A stretch of 64,000 nucleotides of DNA from Denitrificimonas caeni DSM 24390. GTDB taxonomy: Bacteria > Pseudomonadota > Gammaproteobacteria > Pseudomonadales > Pseudomonadaceae. The translations under genes and the position numbers were made by a program. Every line of letters begins with the position of its first letter. The first letter of the stretch is position 1. Below are positions 1 through 10,432 of this stretch, piece by piece. The DNA lies in assembly GCF_000421765.1 (NCBI RefSeq), contig NZ_ATXQ01000004.1:186001-250000 (forward strand), written 5' to 3'. Below the pieces are notes generated by a model. That model did no database searches. It was given only the letters and a program-made list of their open reading frames with translations, and was not told the DNA's origin.

Positions 1-515
1 GCTCGCTGGCACGCTTTGAATTACGCGGTATTCCGCCAATGGTGGCTGGCGCTGCAAAGATTCGCGTGACTTTTCAGGTGGATGCCGACGGCTTGCTCAG
101 CGTGACTGCGCGCGAGTTAGCGAGCGGCGTGGAAGCCAGTATTCAGGTTAAACCCTCGTATGGCTTAACCGACACTGAAATCAGCGGCATGCTCAAAGCA
201 TCATTTGAAAATGCTGCCAATGATAAGCAAGCCCGTGCATTGCAAGAGCAGCGCGTAGATGCAGAACGTCTATTAGAAACTGTGCGAGCTGCGTTAAAGG
301 CAGACGCAGAGGCTTTATTGACTGAACAAGAGCGAGCAGTGATTGAGGAGCGCATGAGCGCTTTAGATGCTGTTCGTCATAGCAATGATGTAAATGCTAT
401 TGCTCGCCATGTTCAGCAGCTTAATCATGCAACGAATGAGTTCGCTGCACGCCGTCTCGATGCCACAGTGAAGTCTGCGTTGGCTGGACGACAACTTAAT
501 GAAATGGAGGGTTAG
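1..515 (+). CDS. hscA: Fe-S assembly chaperone HscA, C-terminal part (5' truncated by window)
   Basis: The reading frame is already open at base 3 and begins [12 protein letters not shown], which is internal Hsp70 sequence, so the gene starts before the window. About 171 residues remain: the end of the substrate-binding beta-domain ([18 protein letters not shown]) and the helical lid. HscA is the specialised Hsp70 that, with HscB, helps move Fe-S clusters from IscU to acceptor proteins. The next gene is fdx, five bases downstream, as in isc operons. The residue pattern fits HscA better than DnaK because the ferredoxin and IscX genes follow directly; the ATPase domain cannot be checked here. 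Confidence 0.93.
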   Translation, partial: SLARFELRGIPPMVAGAAKIRVTFQVDADGLLSVTARELASGVEASIQVKPSYGLTDTEISGMLKASFENAANDKQARALQEQRVDAERLLETVRAALKADAEALLTEQERAVIEERMSALDAVRHSNDVNAIARHVQQLNHATNEFAARRLDATVKSALAGRQLNEMEG

Positions 516-520
516 TCCCT

Positions 521-859
521 ATGACGCAAATTATATTTTTGCCCCATGCTGAGCATTGCCCTGAAGGTGCTGTTATTGAAGCAGTTCCTGGTGAAACCAT
601 CATGGATGCTGCGCTACGCAATGGTATTGAAATTGAACATGCCTGTGAGATGTCTTGCGCCTGCACCACTTGCCATGTGATTGTGCGTGAAGGCTTGCAG
701 TCGCTGGATGAGTCGGATGATTTAGAAGACGATATGCTTGATAAGGCTTGGGGTCTTGAGCCCGATTCACGTTTATCATGCCAGGCAGTAGTCAAAGACA
801 CAGACTTGACGGTGGAAATTCCAAAGTACACTATCAACCAAGTGTCTGAGCGTCAGTGA
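521..859 (+). CDS. fdx: ISC-type [2Fe-2S] ferredoxin
   Basis: A 112-residue adrenodoxin-type ferredoxin that supplies electrons during Fe-S cluster assembly by the ISC machinery. Cluster ligands are visible as C42, C48 and C51 in HACEMSCACTTCHV and C87 in SRLSCQAV; C46 is an additional conserved cysteine of the ISC subgroup. The acidic stretch DESDDLEDD is typical of the partner-binding surface. The ATG follows hscA by five bases, with GGAGG in the hscA tail acting as ribosome site. Length matches the family. Confidence 0.96.
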   Translation: MTQIIFLPHAEHCPEGAVIEAVPGETIMDAALRNGIEIEHACEMSCACTTCHVIVREGLQSLDESDDLEDDMLDKAWGLEPDSRLSCQAVVKDTDLTVEIPKYTINQVSERQ

Positions 860-875
860 TTGAGAGGGATTTAAC

Positions 876-1076
876 ATGCAATTAAAATGGGTAGATGTGC
901 TTGAGATTGCAATTTCACTCAGTGAAAAGCATGAAGATATTGATCCGCGCACCATTAACTTTGTCAATTTACGTCGCTTGGTGACTGAGTTGCCTGAGTT
1001 TGCTGATGATCCTGAGCGCAGTGGCGAGAAAATTCTTGAAGCCATTCAAGCAGCTTGGATCGAAGAGATCGAGTGA
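876..1076 (+). CDS. iscX: Fe-S assembly protein IscX
   Basis: A 66-residue acidic protein, LKWVDVLEIAISLSEKH onward, matching the IscX/YfhJ family in length and sequence (DPRTINFVNLRRLV, then a WIEEIE end). IscX binds IscS and iron and modulates cysteine desulfurase activity. It is the last gene of the isc operon, 16 bases after fdx, with GAGAGGG as ribosome site. The 60 bases after its stop contain no clear terminator before the ndk promoter. Confidence 0.95.
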   Translation: MQLKWVDVLEIAISLSEKHEDIDPRTINFVNLRRLVTELPEFADDPERSGEKILEAIQAAWIEEIE

Positions 1077-1160
1077 TTCGGCACTGAGTTGATCGCGCTG
1101 CACAGCAGAAAACAGTCAATGCCGGCCAAGTAGGGCTGTGAGTGGCTACGCATTTTCAAC

Positions 1161-1185
1161 AAACCCGCGTATAATTCGCGGGTTT
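1161..1185 (+). promoter_or_regulatory. ndk promoter -10 box inside a perfect inverted repeat
   Basis: Nine-base arms AAACCCGCG (1161-1169) and CGCGGGTTT (1177-1185) flank TATAATT at 1170-1176. TATAAT is an exact sigma-70 -10 box, 46 bases before the ndk ATG. No good -35 hexamer lies 16-18 bases upstream (TACGCA at 17). The symmetry suggests an operator or a hairpin at the transcript start; the assignment as promoter is inference. Confidence 0.6.
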
Positions 1186-1221
1186 GATCCTTCTAAACAC
1201 TTAATTCATCTGGAGTTTTAC

Positions 1222-1653
1222 ATGACTGTTCAACGTACTTTCTCAATCATCAAGCCTGACGCCGTTGCAAAAAACGTTGTTGGCGAAATTACTTCACGCT
1301 TTGAAAAAGCAGGTTTACGTGTTGTTGCCTCTAAAATGGTACAACTGTCAGAGCGCGAAGCAGGCGGTTTCTACGCTGAGCACAAAGAGCGTCCTTTCTA
1401 CAAAGACCTCGTTAGCTTCATGACTTCAGGTCCTGTGATTGTTCAGGTTTTGGAAGGCGAGAACGCTATCGCAGCAAACCGTGACCTGATGGGCGCAACG
1501 AACCCGAAAGAAGCAGCTGCTGGCACTATCCGTGCTGACTTTGCAGTTTCTATCGACGAAAACGCTGTACACGGTTCTGACTCAGAAGCCGCTGCTGCAC
1601 GTGAAATTTCATACTTCTTCGCAGCAACTGAAGTATGTGACCGTATCCGTTAA
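1222..1653 (+). CDS. ndk: Nucleoside diphosphate kinase
   Basis: A 143-residue enzyme that transfers the gamma phosphate of ATP to nucleoside diphosphates through a phosphohistidine. The active-site histidine is H117 in NAVHGSDS; the N-terminal [11 protein letters not shown] is the family signature. The start is the ATG after TGGAG at 1211-1215. An in-frame GTG 84 bases upstream lies in the promoter and is rejected. A short hairpin with arms TATCCGT/ACGGATA (1644-1662) overlaps the stop codon but has no T tract, so readthrough to rlmN is likely. Confidence 0.97.
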   Translation: MTVQRTFSIIKPDAVAKNVVGEITSRFEKAGLRVVASKMVQLSEREAGGFYAEHKERPFYKDLVSFMTSGPVIVQVLEGENAIAANRDLMGATNPKEAAAGTIRADFAVSIDENAVHGSDSEAAAAREISYFFAATEVCDRIR

Positions 1654-1679
1654 TAACGGATAGGCAACAAGGTGAATCC

Positions 1680-2792
1680 ATGACAACTGTAACTGAAAAA
1701 GTTAACCTACTTGGCTTAACGCGTGAGCAATTGATTGAGTTTTTCGCCTCTATTGGCGAGAAGAAGTTTCGCGCTGACCAAGTAATGAAATGGATTCACC
1801 ATTTTGGTGTCGATGATTTCTCCTCGATGACCAATGTCAGTAAAGCGTTACAAGAAAAGCTGAGTGATTGTGCTGAGATCCGTGGTCCAGAGATCGTCAG
1901 CGAAGATATTTCTAGTGATGGCACCCGTAAATGGGTGGTGCGCGTCGCTTCCGGCAGTTGTGTTGAAACTGTCTATATACCGCAAGGCACTCGCGGTACT
2001 TTATGTGTCTCATCCCAAGCAGGTTGTGCTCTAGACTGCAGTTTTTGCTCAACGGGAAAACAAGGGTTTAATAGTGATCTGAGCAGTGCTGAAGTTATTG
2101 GCCAAGTCTGGATTGCTTGCAAATCATTCGGTTCTATTCCTGCGTCTGCAGAGCGTGCCATCACTAACGTGGTGATGATGGGAATGGGTGAGCCGCTGCT
2201 CAATTTTGACAATGTTGTTAATGCGATGAAGATCATGCTGGACGACTTAGGGTATGGTATATCCAAGCGTAAAGTGACTCTGTCGACCGCTGGTGTGGCT
2301 CCGATGATTGATAAGTTAGGCGAGCATATTGATGTGTCGCTGGCTTTATCATTGCATGCGCCCAATGATGCGCTGCGTAACACTTTGGTGCCGGTGAATA
2401 AAAAGTATCCGCTCAATGTGGTGCTGGATGCTTGTAAACGTTATATCGCTAAGTTGGGCGAAAAACGCTTTTTGACCATTGAATATACCTTGCTTAAAGA
2501 TATCAATGATCATCCAGAGCATGCTGAGCAGTTGGTTGAGTTATTAAAAGATGTGCCATGTAAGGTTAACTTGATACCCTTTAATCCGTTTCCACATTCT
2601 GGTTATGAGCGGCCGAGCAATAATGCTATCCGCCGTTTTCAGGATGCCTTGCACCATGCTGGCTATAGTGTGACAGTGCGCATGCCGCGTGGTGAAGATA
2701 TTGATGCAGCTTGTGGACAGTTAGTCGGCCAGGTACAAGATCGCACGCGTCGCAGTGAGCGTTATATAGCTGTGCGGCAAATTAATAGTTAA
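1680..2792 (+). CDS. rlmN: Dual-specificity RNA methyltransferase RlmN (23S A2503 / tRNA A37)
   Basis: A 370-residue radical SAM enzyme that methylates C2 of adenosine 2503 in 23S rRNA and A37 in some tRNAs. The cluster motif CxxxCxxC is C116, C120, C123 (CALDCSFC). The GMGEPLLN motif for SAM binding follows, and the resolving cysteine is C345 in DIDAACGQL. The start follows AAGGTG at 1669. It precedes pilF and rodZ as in Pseudomonas and Escherichia. Confidence 0.97.
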   Translation: MTTVTEKVNLLGLTREQLIEFFASIGEKKFRADQVMKWIHHFGVDDFSSMTNVSKALQEKLSDCAEIRGPEIVSEDISSDGTRKWVVRVASGSCVETVYIPQGTRGTLCVSSQAGCALDCSFCSTGKQGFNSDLSSAEVIGQVWIACKSFGSIPASAERAITNVVMMGMGEPLLNFDNVVNAMKIMLDDLGYGISKRKVTLSTAGVAPMIDKLGEHIDVSLALSLHAPNDALRNTLVPVNKKYPLNVVLDACKRYIAKLGEKRFLTIEYTLLKDINDHPEHAEQLVELLKDVPCKVNLIPFNPFPHSGYERPSNNAIRRFQDALHHAGYSVTVRMPRGEDIDAACGQLVGQVQDRTRRSERYIAVRQINS

Positions 2793-2845
2793 AAACAATA
2801 AGTTGCTGACAATCAAGCGGCATGTCGGACTTAGGTGGAGTGGAT

Positions 2846-3601
2846 ATGATTGTTCGAGCAGGAGTTTTACTGGTCTTTTGTGGTTTATTGAGCGCTTGTG
2901 TCTCAAGCGGCAATACACCGCCGTTGCGTACTGAAGAAGGACGCCAGCAAGCCCGTGATGCTTATATCCAGCTAGGTATTGGTTATTTGCAGCAGGGCAT
3001 TACTGAACAAGCAAAAATGCCGTTGCAAAAAGCTTTAGAAATTGATCCCTCGAGTGCCGATGCGCATGCTGCCTTAGCTATGGTTTTTCAAAATGAATTA
3101 GAGCCGGAGCTGGCTGACAAGCATTATCGTAAAGCTTTGGCGCAAGGCAAAGATACGCGTATTCAGAATAACTATGGCAGCTTCTTATTTGAACAGGGTA
3201 AGTTTAAAGAAGCGTATGAGCAGTTTAATGAAGCGTCACAAGACACCATGTATTCAGGCCGCTCGCGGGTTTTTGAAAATATGGGGCTAGCGGCTTTACG
3301 TTTAAATGATAAAGAAAAAGCCATACAGCATTTTGAGCGCTCACTTCGTTTGAATCCGCAGCAGCCCCGTGCCTTATTAGAAATGGGAGTGTTGTTGTTT
3401 GAACGTCAAGAGTATGTGCCTGCTCAGCGTTACTATGAAGCATTTACTCAGCTGAGCGACCATAGTGCGCGCAGTCTATTGTTAGGTGCACAGTTGGCTA
3501 AGATTTTTCAAGATCGCAATCAGGCTGCTAGCTTAGGTTTGCAGTTGAAGCGTCTGTACCCAGCAAGTGCTGAGTACAAACAGTATCGAGCGGAGCAATA
3601 A
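2846..3601 (+). CDS. pilF: Type IV pilus biogenesis/stability lipoprotein PilF (PilW), TPR protein
   Basis: The ATG at 2846 follows AGGTGGAG and gives a 251-residue lipoprotein; an in-frame ATG eight codons earlier lacks a ribosome site. A lipoprotein signal ends at LLSAC (C18). Tetratricopeptide repeats follow from about residue 35 to 180 (for example LGIGYLQQGITEQAKMPL and NNYGSFLFEQGKF). PilF is the pilotin that brings the PilQ secretin to the outer membrane. Its stop overlaps the rodZ ATG by one base. The name PilW is used for the same protein in Neisseria. Confidence 0.93.
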   Translation: MIVRAGVLLVFCGLLSACVSSGNTPPLRTEEGRQQARDAYIQLGIGYLQQGITEQAKMPLQKALEIDPSSADAHAALAMVFQNELEPELADKHYRKALAQGKDTRIQNNYGSFLFEQGKFKEAYEQFNEASQDTMYSGRSRVFENMGLAALRLNDKEKAIQHFERSLRLNPQQPRALLEMGVLLFERQEYVPAQRYYEAFTQLSDHSARSLLLGAQLAKIFQDRNQAASLGLQLKRLYPASAEYKQYRAEQ

Positions 3602-4569
3602 TGAACGATACAAACTCTGCAGCAACTGCCTCAGTTGGTGAAGTACTGAGTAATGCACGCAAGGCTGCGGGCTGGGCGGTGACGGAAGTCGCCAGTAAGT
3701 TAAACCTTACCGTTTCGGCGGTTGAGTTTTTAGAGCAGAACCAGTTTGCTCAGCTACCGGGTACCACTTTTGCACGCGGTTATATCCGCTCCTATGCAAA
3801 GTTGCTGGGTTTAGATGGAGCGCAATTGGCGCAGGCATTTGATCAGCAGATCGGTGCAGCGGCTGATGTGAGTGCTGTGCATACTATTGATCGTGTCGGA
3901 GAATCACGACGTGTACCGCGGGGTATGCTGCAGTTTGGCTTGTTTATACTCTTTGTTGTTGTGCTGGCCGCTATTTATTATGGTTGGCAGTCACGCCAGA
4001 CCAATGCTTTACAAGCTAGCAATAAGCCACCGGTGTTTGAGCGTGTTGAGGTTGAGCGCGCGGATGGCTCGATGCATGTACAAAACCTCGATGAGCTAGA
4101 AGATCAAGCAGTGGCTTTAGCGCTGGAGAATCATGAGACAAACCCGGACGATGCGGTCCTTGCAGATGTTGCTGAAGGCGAGCTTGCGGAAACGGAGCAA
4201 GTGGCGGAGGAGTCTCTAGTCGAGACTGGTTTCGCACAGTTGCCAGCAGCGCCTACAGTCGTCACAGAAAACAATCCAGCTGCCACTTCAGTTGAGGACG
4301 CCACTGAGCAGTTAGAGCTCGCAGAAGGTATGGGACGCGCGCAGTTGACCTTTACTAACGACTGCTGGTTACGTGTTGTCGATGCCGATGGCAAACAGCT
4401 GGCAGGCGGTCTTCAGCGTGCTGGCGAAGAACTAGCGGTTAGCGGTAAAGCGCCTTTGGATGTTCATTTAGGTTATGCCAGAGGTGTCAGTGTTGTTTAC
4501 AACGGTAAAACAGTCGATTTCAGTACAGCAATCAGTGGTGAAACTGCCAGATTTAAACTGGGCGAATGA
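3601..4569 (+). CDS. rodZ: Cell-shape protein RodZ, cytoskeletal membrane anchor
   Basis: A 322-residue bitopic membrane protein. A Cro/CI-type helix-turn-helix domain lies near residues 12-80 ([19 protein letters not shown]), which in this family binds MreB. One membrane segment follows at about 109-129 ([18 protein letters not shown]), then a long acidic periplasmic linker and a C-terminal beta domain ([15 protein letters not shown]). It connects MreB to the elongation machinery. It overlaps pilF by one base and ispG by four, so all three are probably cotranscribed. Confidence 0.95.
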   Translation: MNDTNSAATASVGEVLSNARKAAGWAVTEVASKLNLTVSAVEFLEQNQFAQLPGTTFARGYIRSYAKLLGLDGAQLAQAFDQQIGAAADVSAVHTIDRVGESRRVPRGMLQFGLFILFVVVLAAIYYGWQSRQTNALQASNKPPVFERVEVERADGSMHVQNLDELEDQAVALALENHETNPDDAVLADVAEGELAETEQVAEESLVETGFAQLPAAPTVVTENNPAATSVEDATEQLELAEGMGRAQLTFTNDCWLRVVDADGKQLAGGLQRAGEELAVSGKAPLDVHLGYARGVSVVYNGKTVDFSTAISGETARFKLGE

Positions 4570-5681
4570 TCATGCATGAACAATCTTTAATAAAACGTCG
4601 TATTTCTCGAAAAATTTATGTCGGTGATGTGGCGGTAGGCGGTGATGCACCGATTAGCGTGCAGAGCATGACCAACACCAATACCTGTGATGTCGACGCT
4701 ACTGTTGCGCAGATTTTGCGACTAGAGCAGGCTGGTGCCGATATTGTTCGGGTTTCTGTACCTGATATGGAATCAGCAGAAGCCTTTGGCCGGATCAAAA
4801 AGCAAGTGCATGCGCCTTTGGTGGCTGACATTCATTTTGATTATCGCATTGCCTTACGTGTGGCTGAGTTGGGTGTTGATTGCTTGCGTATCAATCCAGG
4901 CAATATAGGCAATGAAGCGCGGGTTAAAGCCGTTGTCGATGCCGCGCGTGATCGTGGTATTCCGATTCGAATTGGTGTGAATGCGGGTTCTTTAGAAAAA
5001 GACTTGCAGAAGAAATACGGTGAGCCGACCGCAGAAGCTTTGGTTGAATCCGCGCTGCGTCATGCCGAGCATCTTGATCGCTTAAATTACCAAGATTATA
5101 AGATCAGCGTAAAAGCCTCTGATGTATTTATGGCGGTTGCCGCCTATCGCCAGTTAGCTGCAGTGATTGATCAGCCGCTACATTTGGGTATTACTGAAGC
5201 CGGTGGTTTGCGTTCAGGTACAGTCAAGTCTGCAGTCGGTTTAGGCATGCTGCTGGCTGATGGCATTGGCGATACGATTCGCGTGTCCTTGGCCGCTGAT
5301 CCGGTGGAAGAAATTAAAGTCGGCTTTGATATTTTAAAGTCGCTCAAACTGCGCTCGCGCGGAATTAACTTTATTGCCTGTCCAAGCTGCTCTAGGCAGA
5401 ACTTTGACGTGGTGAAAACCATGAATGAGCTAGAAGTACGCTTAGAAGACTTATTGGTGCCATTGGATGTTGCGGTAATTGGTTGTGTGGTCAATGGCCC
5501 AGGTGAAGCGAAAGAAGTCCATGTTGGTTTAACCGGTGGCTCGCCAAACTTGGTCTACATTGATGGCAAGCCAGTGCAGAAACTTAATAATGAACATTTG
5601 GTGGATCAGCTTGAAGCGTTGATTCGCAAACGTGCCAGTGAAAAAGTAGCTGCTGATGCAGCGCTGATTGTGCGCGGTTAA
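4566..5681 (+). CDS. ispG: 4-hydroxy-3-methylbut-2-enyl diphosphate synthase (IspG/GcpE)
   Basis: A 371-residue [4Fe-4S] enzyme that converts MEcPP to HMBPP in the non-mevalonate isoprenoid pathway. The TIM-barrel part carries SVQSMTNT and ADIHFDYR; cluster ligands are C272, C275 and C307 ([14 protein letters not shown]), and the next residue E314 is the usual fourth ligand. The ATG overlaps the rodZ stop in ATGA; another in-frame ATG two codons later is also possible. Length is standard. Confidence 0.97.
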   Translation: MIMHEQSLIKRRISRKIYVGDVAVGGDAPISVQSMTNTNTCDVDATVAQILRLEQAGADIVRVSVPDMESAEAFGRIKKQVHAPLVADIHFDYRIALRVAELGVDCLRINPGNIGNEARVKAVVDAARDRGIPIRIGVNAGSLEKDLQKKYGEPTAEALVESALRHAEHLDRLNYQDYKISVKASDVFMAVAAYRQLAAVIDQPLHLGITEAGGLRSGTVKSAVGLGMLLADGIGDTIRVSLAADPVEEIKVGFDILKSLKLRSRGINFIACPSCSRQNFDVVKTMNELEVRLEDLLVPLDVAVIGCVVNGPGEAKEVHVGLTGGSPNLVYIDGKPVQKLNNEHLVDQLEALIRKRASEKVAADAALIVRG

Positions 5682-5697
5682 TCGTCAAGGAATTTTT

Positions 5698-7002
5698 GTG
5701 AGTAAACCATTACAAGCCATTCGCGGCATGAATGATATTTTGCCAGAACAGTCTCCGCTCTGGCGCTACTTTGAAACCACCGTGGCACAGTTGCTTGATT
5801 GCTACGGTTATCGGCAAATTCGTATGCCCATTGTCGAGTTCACTGAATTGTTTCAGCGCTCGATTGGTGAAGTGACCGATATTGTTGAAAAAGAAATGTA
5901 CACCTTTGCTGATCGTAATGGTGACTCGCTGACGCTGCGCCCTGAAGGCACTGCAAGTTGTGTGCGCGCGGTGATGGAACATGGTTTGGCAGGTGGTGGC
6001 CAAGTGCAAAAACTTTGGTACCACGGCCCGATGTTTCGCCATGAGCGTCCACAAAAAGGTCGTTACCGCCAATTCCACCAGTTTGGTGTTGAAGCCTTTA
6101 ACTTGCCTGGACCTGATGTCGATGCTGAGTTGATTGTACTGACTTGGCGTTTATGGAAAAAGCTGGGTATCAGTGAACACGTAACCTTAGAGCTCAATAG
6201 CCTTGGTACCTCCGCAGCTCGAGCAGTTTATCGCGAAGCCTTGGTGAGCTATTTGAATGCACGCCATGATCAGCTGGATGAAGACAGTCAGCGCCGCGTG
6301 TTAACCAATCCACTGCGTGTACTTGACAGTAAAGTGCCAAGCACCCAGACCCTGTTGGCTGATGCCCCACAGTTGGATGCCTATTTGGATGATGAGTCAC
6401 GTGAGCACTTTGTGGGTCTGCGTGCGCGTCTGGATGCCGCAGGCGTTCCTTATGTGATTAATCCACGTTTAGTGCGTGGTTTGGATTACTACGGCAAAAC
6501 TGTATTTGAGTGGGTTACTGATCAACTCGGCGCCCAAGGCACTGTCTGTGCTGGCGGCCGTTACGATGGTTTGGTTGAGCAAATGGGTGGCCGTGCGACT
6601 CCTGGTGTTGGTTTTGCTATGGGCGTTGAGCGTTTGATTCTAATGCTGGAAACCCTAGGTAAAATTCCTGAAGAATTATCACGGCAGACCGATGTCTATT
6701 TCTGCGCCTTTGGTGAGACCAGTGAATTAGCCGCCTTGGCGCTTGCAGAACAGGTACGTGATGCCTTGCCTGGCTTACGTTTGCAGGTTAATGCTGGTGC
6801 TGGTAGTTTTAAAAGTCAGTTTAAAAAAGCTGACAAAAGTGGCGCGTTATATGCCTTAATACTCGGCGAAGATGAGTTGCAAGCGAAAACCGTCGCGATT
6901 AAACCGTTGCGCGCTGATGAACCACAGCAAACAGTGGCTTGGGAAGCGCTAAGCAAAAATTTACAAGTTTTTTTTAATCACGACTCATCATTAACTAACT
7001 AG
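5698..7002 (+). CDS. hisS: Histidyl-tRNA synthetase
   Basis: A 434-residue class II aminoacyl-tRNA synthetase. Motif 2 is seen as [16 protein letters not shown], the histidine-specific loops as [13 protein letters not shown] and [14 protein letters not shown], and the C-terminal anticodon-binding domain starts near residue 330. I place the start at GTG 5698 ([15 protein letters not shown]), 16 bases after ispG, with TCAAGGA as ribosome site. The upstream ATG at 5668 overlaps ispG and would add a non-homologous tail. Confidence 0.96.
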   Translation: MSKPLQAIRGMNDILPEQSPLWRYFETTVAQLLDCYGYRQIRMPIVEFTELFQRSIGEVTDIVEKEMYTFADRNGDSLTLRPEGTASCVRAVMEHGLAGGGQVQKLWYHGPMFRHERPQKGRYRQFHQFGVEAFNLPGPDVDAELIVLTWRLWKKLGISEHVTLELNSLGTSAARAVYREALVSYLNARHDQLDEDSQRRVLTNPLRVLDSKVPSTQTLLADAPQLDAYLDDESREHFVGLRARLDAAGVPYVINPRLVRGLDYYGKTVFEWVTDQLGAQGTVCAGGRYDGLVEQMGGRATPGVGFAMGVERLILMLETLGKIPEELSRQTDVYFCAFGETSELAALALAEQVRDALPGLRLQVNAGAGSFKSQFKKADKSGALYALILGEDELQAKTVAIKPLRADEPQQTVAWEALSKNLQVFFNHDSSLTN

Positions 7003-7012
7003 GAGTATCAGC

Positions 7013-7657
7013 GTGAGCGATAATACTGAAGAAGAACAAATTGCGCTGATTAAAGAGTGGTGGCAGCGTAACGGTAAGCCATTATTAGCGGGTGGTGCAT
7101 TGGCTTTAGTGATTGTGTTTGGCTGGCAAGCTTGGCAAAAACATCAGGCTACCCAGGCACAAACAGCATCTGCTCTATATCAGCAGTTGATGGAAGCAGC
7201 GTTAGTGCCGAGTGAACAAGTCGATGCACAGAAAGTTGCACAATTGCTGACGCAATTAAAGGCGGTTAACAACGATAACGCCTACGCACAATACGGTCGT
7301 TTATTGGCGGTGAAAGTTGCTGTTGATAACAATCAGTTGGACGACGCTGCTCTAGCCTTACAAGAAGTTCTTGATAAGCCAGCCAATGACACTCTAGAAG
7401 AGCTAGCGCGCCAGCGTTTAGCCCGAGTATTGCTCGCGCAAGAGCAAGCAGAGAAAGCACTAGAAATACTAGAAGGTAAAGCTTTACCTGCTTTTCAAGC
7501 CACGCGTGACGAGTTACGCGGTGATACTTTAGTAATTTTGAAGCGTCCTGCAGAAGCAAAAGCCGCTTATTTACAAGCTAAAGAAGCCCTTGCAGCAGAC
7601 GCTGCAGCTGGCAGCTTGTTAATGAAACTCGATGATTTAAGTGAAAAGGATGCTTAA
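7013..7657 (+). CDS. yfgM: YfgM-like ancillary SecYEG subunit, TPR membrane protein
   Basis: A 214-residue protein of the YfgM family. It starts with GTG after AGGAG (7001-7005). A short cytosolic part is followed by one membrane helix (LLAGGALALVIVFGWQAW, about residues 26-43) and a periplasmic TPR-like helical domain. YfgM associates with the SecYEG translocon and periplasmic chaperones. It sits between hisS and bamB as in many gammaproteobacteria, and its end overlaps the start region of bamB. Confidence 0.9.
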   Translation: MSDNTEEEQIALIKEWWQRNGKPLLAGGALALVIVFGWQAWQKHQATQAQTASALYQQLMEAALVPSEQVDAQKVAQLLTQLKAVNNDNAYAQYGRLLAVKVAVDNNQLDDAALALQEVLDKPANDTLEELARQRLARVLLAQEQAEKALEILEGKALPAFQATRDELRGDTLVILKRPAEAKAAYLQAKEALAADAAAGSLLMKLDDLSEKDA

Positions 7658-7658
7658 C

Positions 7659-8801
7659 TTGAAACGATACAAGTATGCAGCCGTATTGGCTTTAGCAGTG
7701 TTTGTGGTGGGTTGCAGCAGCACCAGCAAAAAAGAGCTACCTCCACTCGCATTAGAAAAAATTACGACTGAAATTGAGCTGACTAAAGAATGGAGCGCCT
7801 CAGTAGGCGCCGGACAAGGTAAACTGTGGAATACCTTGACGCCTGCGGTTGATGGTGATTATTTATATGTCACCGATGTCGATGGCCGTGTTTCTGCGCT
7901 CGACCGCTTTACCGGTAAAGCCCTGTGGACCCGTAAGCTCAAGCTTAATGTTTCAGGTGGCGTTGGCGCGGGTTCAGGCCTGGTTTTGCTCGGCACCCTT
8001 AATGGTGATGTGATTGCCTTAAATGCGGCTACCGGTGAAGACCTGTGGCGCAGCAAAGTGACCAGTGAAGTGTTGTCCGCACCCGCCACCAATGGTGATG
8101 TGGTGGTGGTACAGACTCAAGATGATCGCTTGATTGCTTTAGAAGCCGCTACTGGCCAACAACGTTGGATTTTTGAAAATACTCCAGCGGTATTGACCTT
8201 ACGCGGTACGGGTGCCCCGATTATTACTGATTATGTGGCCTATGCAGGCTTATCGACCGGCAAAGTGATTGCCGTTGATACGCAGCGTGGATTGCCAATT
8301 TGGGAACAGCGTATTGCTGTACCAAGCGGCCGTACTGAGCTTGAGCGCATGGTTGATATTGATGGCAGTGTTTTGCTCTCAGGTAACACCCTGTATGTGG
8401 CGACCTATCAAGGTCGTTTAGCCGGCTTGGATGCGCAAAGCGGGCAAGTGATGTGGCAGCGCGAAGCCTCTAGCTATGTCGGTGTTGCTGAAGGTTTTGG
8501 TAATGCTTATGTGAGTTTGGCTGATGGCACTGTTGAAAGTGTCGATGAGCGTTCCGCTACAGCAATGTGGAGTAATAAAAGCTTATTGCGTCGTCAACTG
8601 TCTGCACCTGCAGTGTTCTCAAGTTATATCGCAGTTGGCGATCTTGAAGGCTACTTGCATATCCTCAGTCAGGTCGATGGTCGTTTTGTAGCGCGTACTA
8701 AAATTGATGGTAATGGATTACGCGTACAACCTTTAGTGGTTGGTGGCTGGCTGTATGTTTACGGTAATGGCGGCAAGCTGGTTGCTTTAACCATTAAGTA
8801 A
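7659..8801 (+). CDS. bamB: Outer membrane assembly lipoprotein BamB
   Basis: A beta-propeller lipoprotein of the BAM complex, about 380 residues. The signal KRYKYAAVLALAVFVVGC ends in a lipobox (C19). PQQ-like blades repeat as LDRFTGKALWTRKL, LNAATGEDLWRSKV and LEAATGQQRWIFE. I favour TTG at 7659, eight bases after AAGGA; GTG 7641 overlaps yfgM and ATG 7650 is adjacent to the ribosome site. BamB helps fold outer-membrane beta-barrels with BamA. Confidence 0.93.
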   Translation: MKRYKYAAVLALAVFVVGCSSTSKKELPPLALEKITTEIELTKEWSASVGAGQGKLWNTLTPAVDGDYLYVTDVDGRVSALDRFTGKALWTRKLKLNVSGGVGAGSGLVLLGTLNGDVIALNAATGEDLWRSKVTSEVLSAPATNGDVVVVQTQDDRLIALEAATGQQRWIFENTPAVLTLRGTGAPIITDYVAYAGLSTGKVIAVDTQRGLPIWEQRIAVPSGRTELERMVDIDGSVLLSGNTLYVATYQGRLAGLDAQSGQVMWQREASSYVGVAEGFGNAYVSLADGTVESVDERSATAMWSNKSLLRRQLSAPAVFSSYIAVGDLEGYLHILSQVDGRFVARTKIDGNGLRVQPLVVGGWLYVYGNGGKLVALTIK

Positions 8802-8804
8802 GCT

Positions 8805-8830
8805 GTTAGACAGACTGGTTTTTGTCTAAC
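8805..8830 (+). other. Hairpin directly after bamB stop
   Basis: Eight-base arms GTTAGACA (8805-8812) and TGTCTAAC (8823-8830) with a ten-base loop. It has no T tract of its own and precedes the stronger terminator, so it may protect the transcript end. Confidence 0.5.
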
Positions 8831-8840
8831 AAAGAGTTTA

Positions 8841-8880
8841 GCCGCTGTCGTTAGGTCGACAGCGGCTTTTGTGTTTTTTG
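8841..8880 (+). terminator. Rho-independent terminator after bamB
   Basis: A perfect ten-base stem, GCCGCTGTCG (8841-8850) with CGACAGCGGC (8857-8866), is followed by TTTTGTGTTTTTT. It lies between bamB and der, so der probably has partly separate transcription or depends on readthrough. Confidence 0.88.
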
Positions 8881-8900
8881 AATTATCGCTGGAGGAGCCA

Positions 8901-10364
8901 ATGGTTCCCGTAATTGCTCTGGTGGGCCGACCGAATGTCGGCAAATCGACGTTGTTTAACCGCCTGACTAGATCCCGCGATGCGATTGTAGGCGACATTC
9001 CTGGTTTGACCCGTGACCGCCAATATGGCGAAGCGAAGTGGCAGGAACGCAGTTATATTTTGATCGACACCGGTGGTATTACCGGTGACGAAGAAGGTAT
9101 CGATGCAAAAATGGCCGAACAGTCGCTACTCGCGATTGAAGAAGCGGACGTGGTGCTGTTTTTAGTTGATGCGCGTGATGGCCTGTGCCCTGCGGATCAA
9201 ATGATTGGCGAACATCTGCGCAAACGTAATAAAACCACGCTAGTGGTGGTGAATAAAGTCGATCACATTGATGAAAACATTGCTCTAGCTGAGTTTAGCC
9301 CAATGGGTTTAGGCAGCTATGTAGCGATTGCTGCGGCGCATGGCCGTGGTATCACCCAGATGCTGGAATTAAGCCTCGGTGATTTTCCTAAAGATGACGT
9401 GATTGATGAAGTTGATCTGGACAGTATTGTGGAAGGCGTCGACCTTAAGCGTATTCCAGGTCCAGACGCTAAAGATGGCATTAAGATTGCGATTATTGGT
9501 CGTCCGAACGTCGGTAAATCGACGCTGGTTAACCGTATGCTTGGTGAGCAACGGGTGGTTGTGTATGACCAACCGGGCACTACGCGCGACAGTATCTATA
9601 TTCCTTTTGAGCGTGATGATGAAAAGTACACTCTGATTGATACAGCGGGTGTGCGTCGTCGCGGTAAGATTTCTGAGGAAGTCGAAAAATTCTCGGTGGT
9701 GAAAACCCTACAGGCGATTAAAGACGCCAACGTGGTGATCTTTGTGATGGATGCGCGCGAAGGCGTGGTGGATCACGACCTTAACTTGTTGGGCTTTGCC
9801 TTAGAGTCCGGCCGCGCCATTGTGATTGCACTGAATAAGTGGGATGGCATGCAGCCAAGTGAGCGCGACTATGCGAAAAAAGAGCTGGAGCGTCGGCTTT
9901 ATTTCGTTGATTTTGCTGATATTCACTTTATCTCGGCGTTACACGGCACCGGTGTTGGCCATCTGTATAAATCTGTACAGGCTGCCTTTACCTCGGCGAT
10001 TACCCGTTGGCCAACCAACCGCTTAACCCAGATTCTTGAGGATGCAGTGCGTGAGCACCAGCCGCCAATGGTTGCTGGGCATCGAATTAAGTTGCGTTAC
10101 GCGCACTTAGGTGGTGCTAACCCGCCGCTAATTATCATCCACGGCAATCAGGTTGAAGCGGTTCCTAAAAGCTATGTGCGCTATTTAGAGAACACCTACC
10201 GCCGTGTCTTGAAGCTGGTCGGTACACCGATTCGCATTGAGTTCAAAGGCGGCTCCAACCCCTTTGAAGGTAAGAAAAACAAACTCAGCGATCGTCAGGT
10301 GAACAAAAAGCGCCGCTTGATGGCCAATAAGAAAGAGCGGGATCTGCGCAAAAAGAAAAAGTAA
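8901..10364 (+). CDS. der: Ribosome assembly GTPase Der (EngA)
   Basis: A 487-residue GTPase with two tandem G domains, each with GRPNVGKST (residues about 8 and 199), a DTGG or DTAG switch and NKVD/NKWD. A C-terminal KH-like domain and a very basic tail ([13 protein letters not shown]) follow. Der acts in 50S subunit maturation. The start is ATG 8901 after GGAGGAG; a GTG in the terminator upstream is rejected. Confidence 0.97.
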   Translation: MVPVIALVGRPNVGKSTLFNRLTRSRDAIVGDIPGLTRDRQYGEAKWQERSYILIDTGGITGDEEGIDAKMAEQSLLAIEEADVVLFLVDARDGLCPADQMIGEHLRKRNKTTLVVVNKVDHIDENIALAEFSPMGLGSYVAIAAAHGRGITQMLELSLGDFPKDDVIDEVDLDSIVEGVDLKRIPGPDAKDGIKIAIIGRPNVGKSTLVNRMLGEQRVVVYDQPGTTRDSIYIPFERDDEKYTLIDTAGVRRRGKISEEVEKFSVVKTLQAIKDANVVIFVMDAREGVVDHDLNLLGFALESGRAIVIALNKWDGMQPSERDYAKKELERRLYFVDFADIHFISALHGTGVGHLYKSVQAAFTSAITRWPTNRLTQILEDAVREHQPPMVAGHRIKLRYAHLGGANPPLIIIHGNQVEAVPKSYVRYLENTYRRVLKLVGTPIRIEFKGGSNPFEGKKNKLSDRQVNKKRRLMANKKERDLRKKKK

Positions 10365-10372
10365 GTGATTTA

Positions 10373-10406
10373 CTTCAGGCATTGCTGTCAATGCCTGAAG
10401 GTTTGC
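10373..10406 (+). terminator. Hairpin after der, likely terminator
   Basis: A perfect 12-base stem (10373-10384 with 10389-10400) with loop CTGT is followed by GTTTGC. The stem is strong but the T tract is weak, so termination may be partial. Confidence 0.6.
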
Positions 10407-10432
10407 TGTGACGGTTGTTAAGGAGTTGCGTG

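Noticed and set aside
1138-1221. In-frame GTG extension of ndk by 28 codons
   Set aside because: It runs through the TATAAT box and inverted repeat, and a good ribosome site precedes the standard ATG at 1222.
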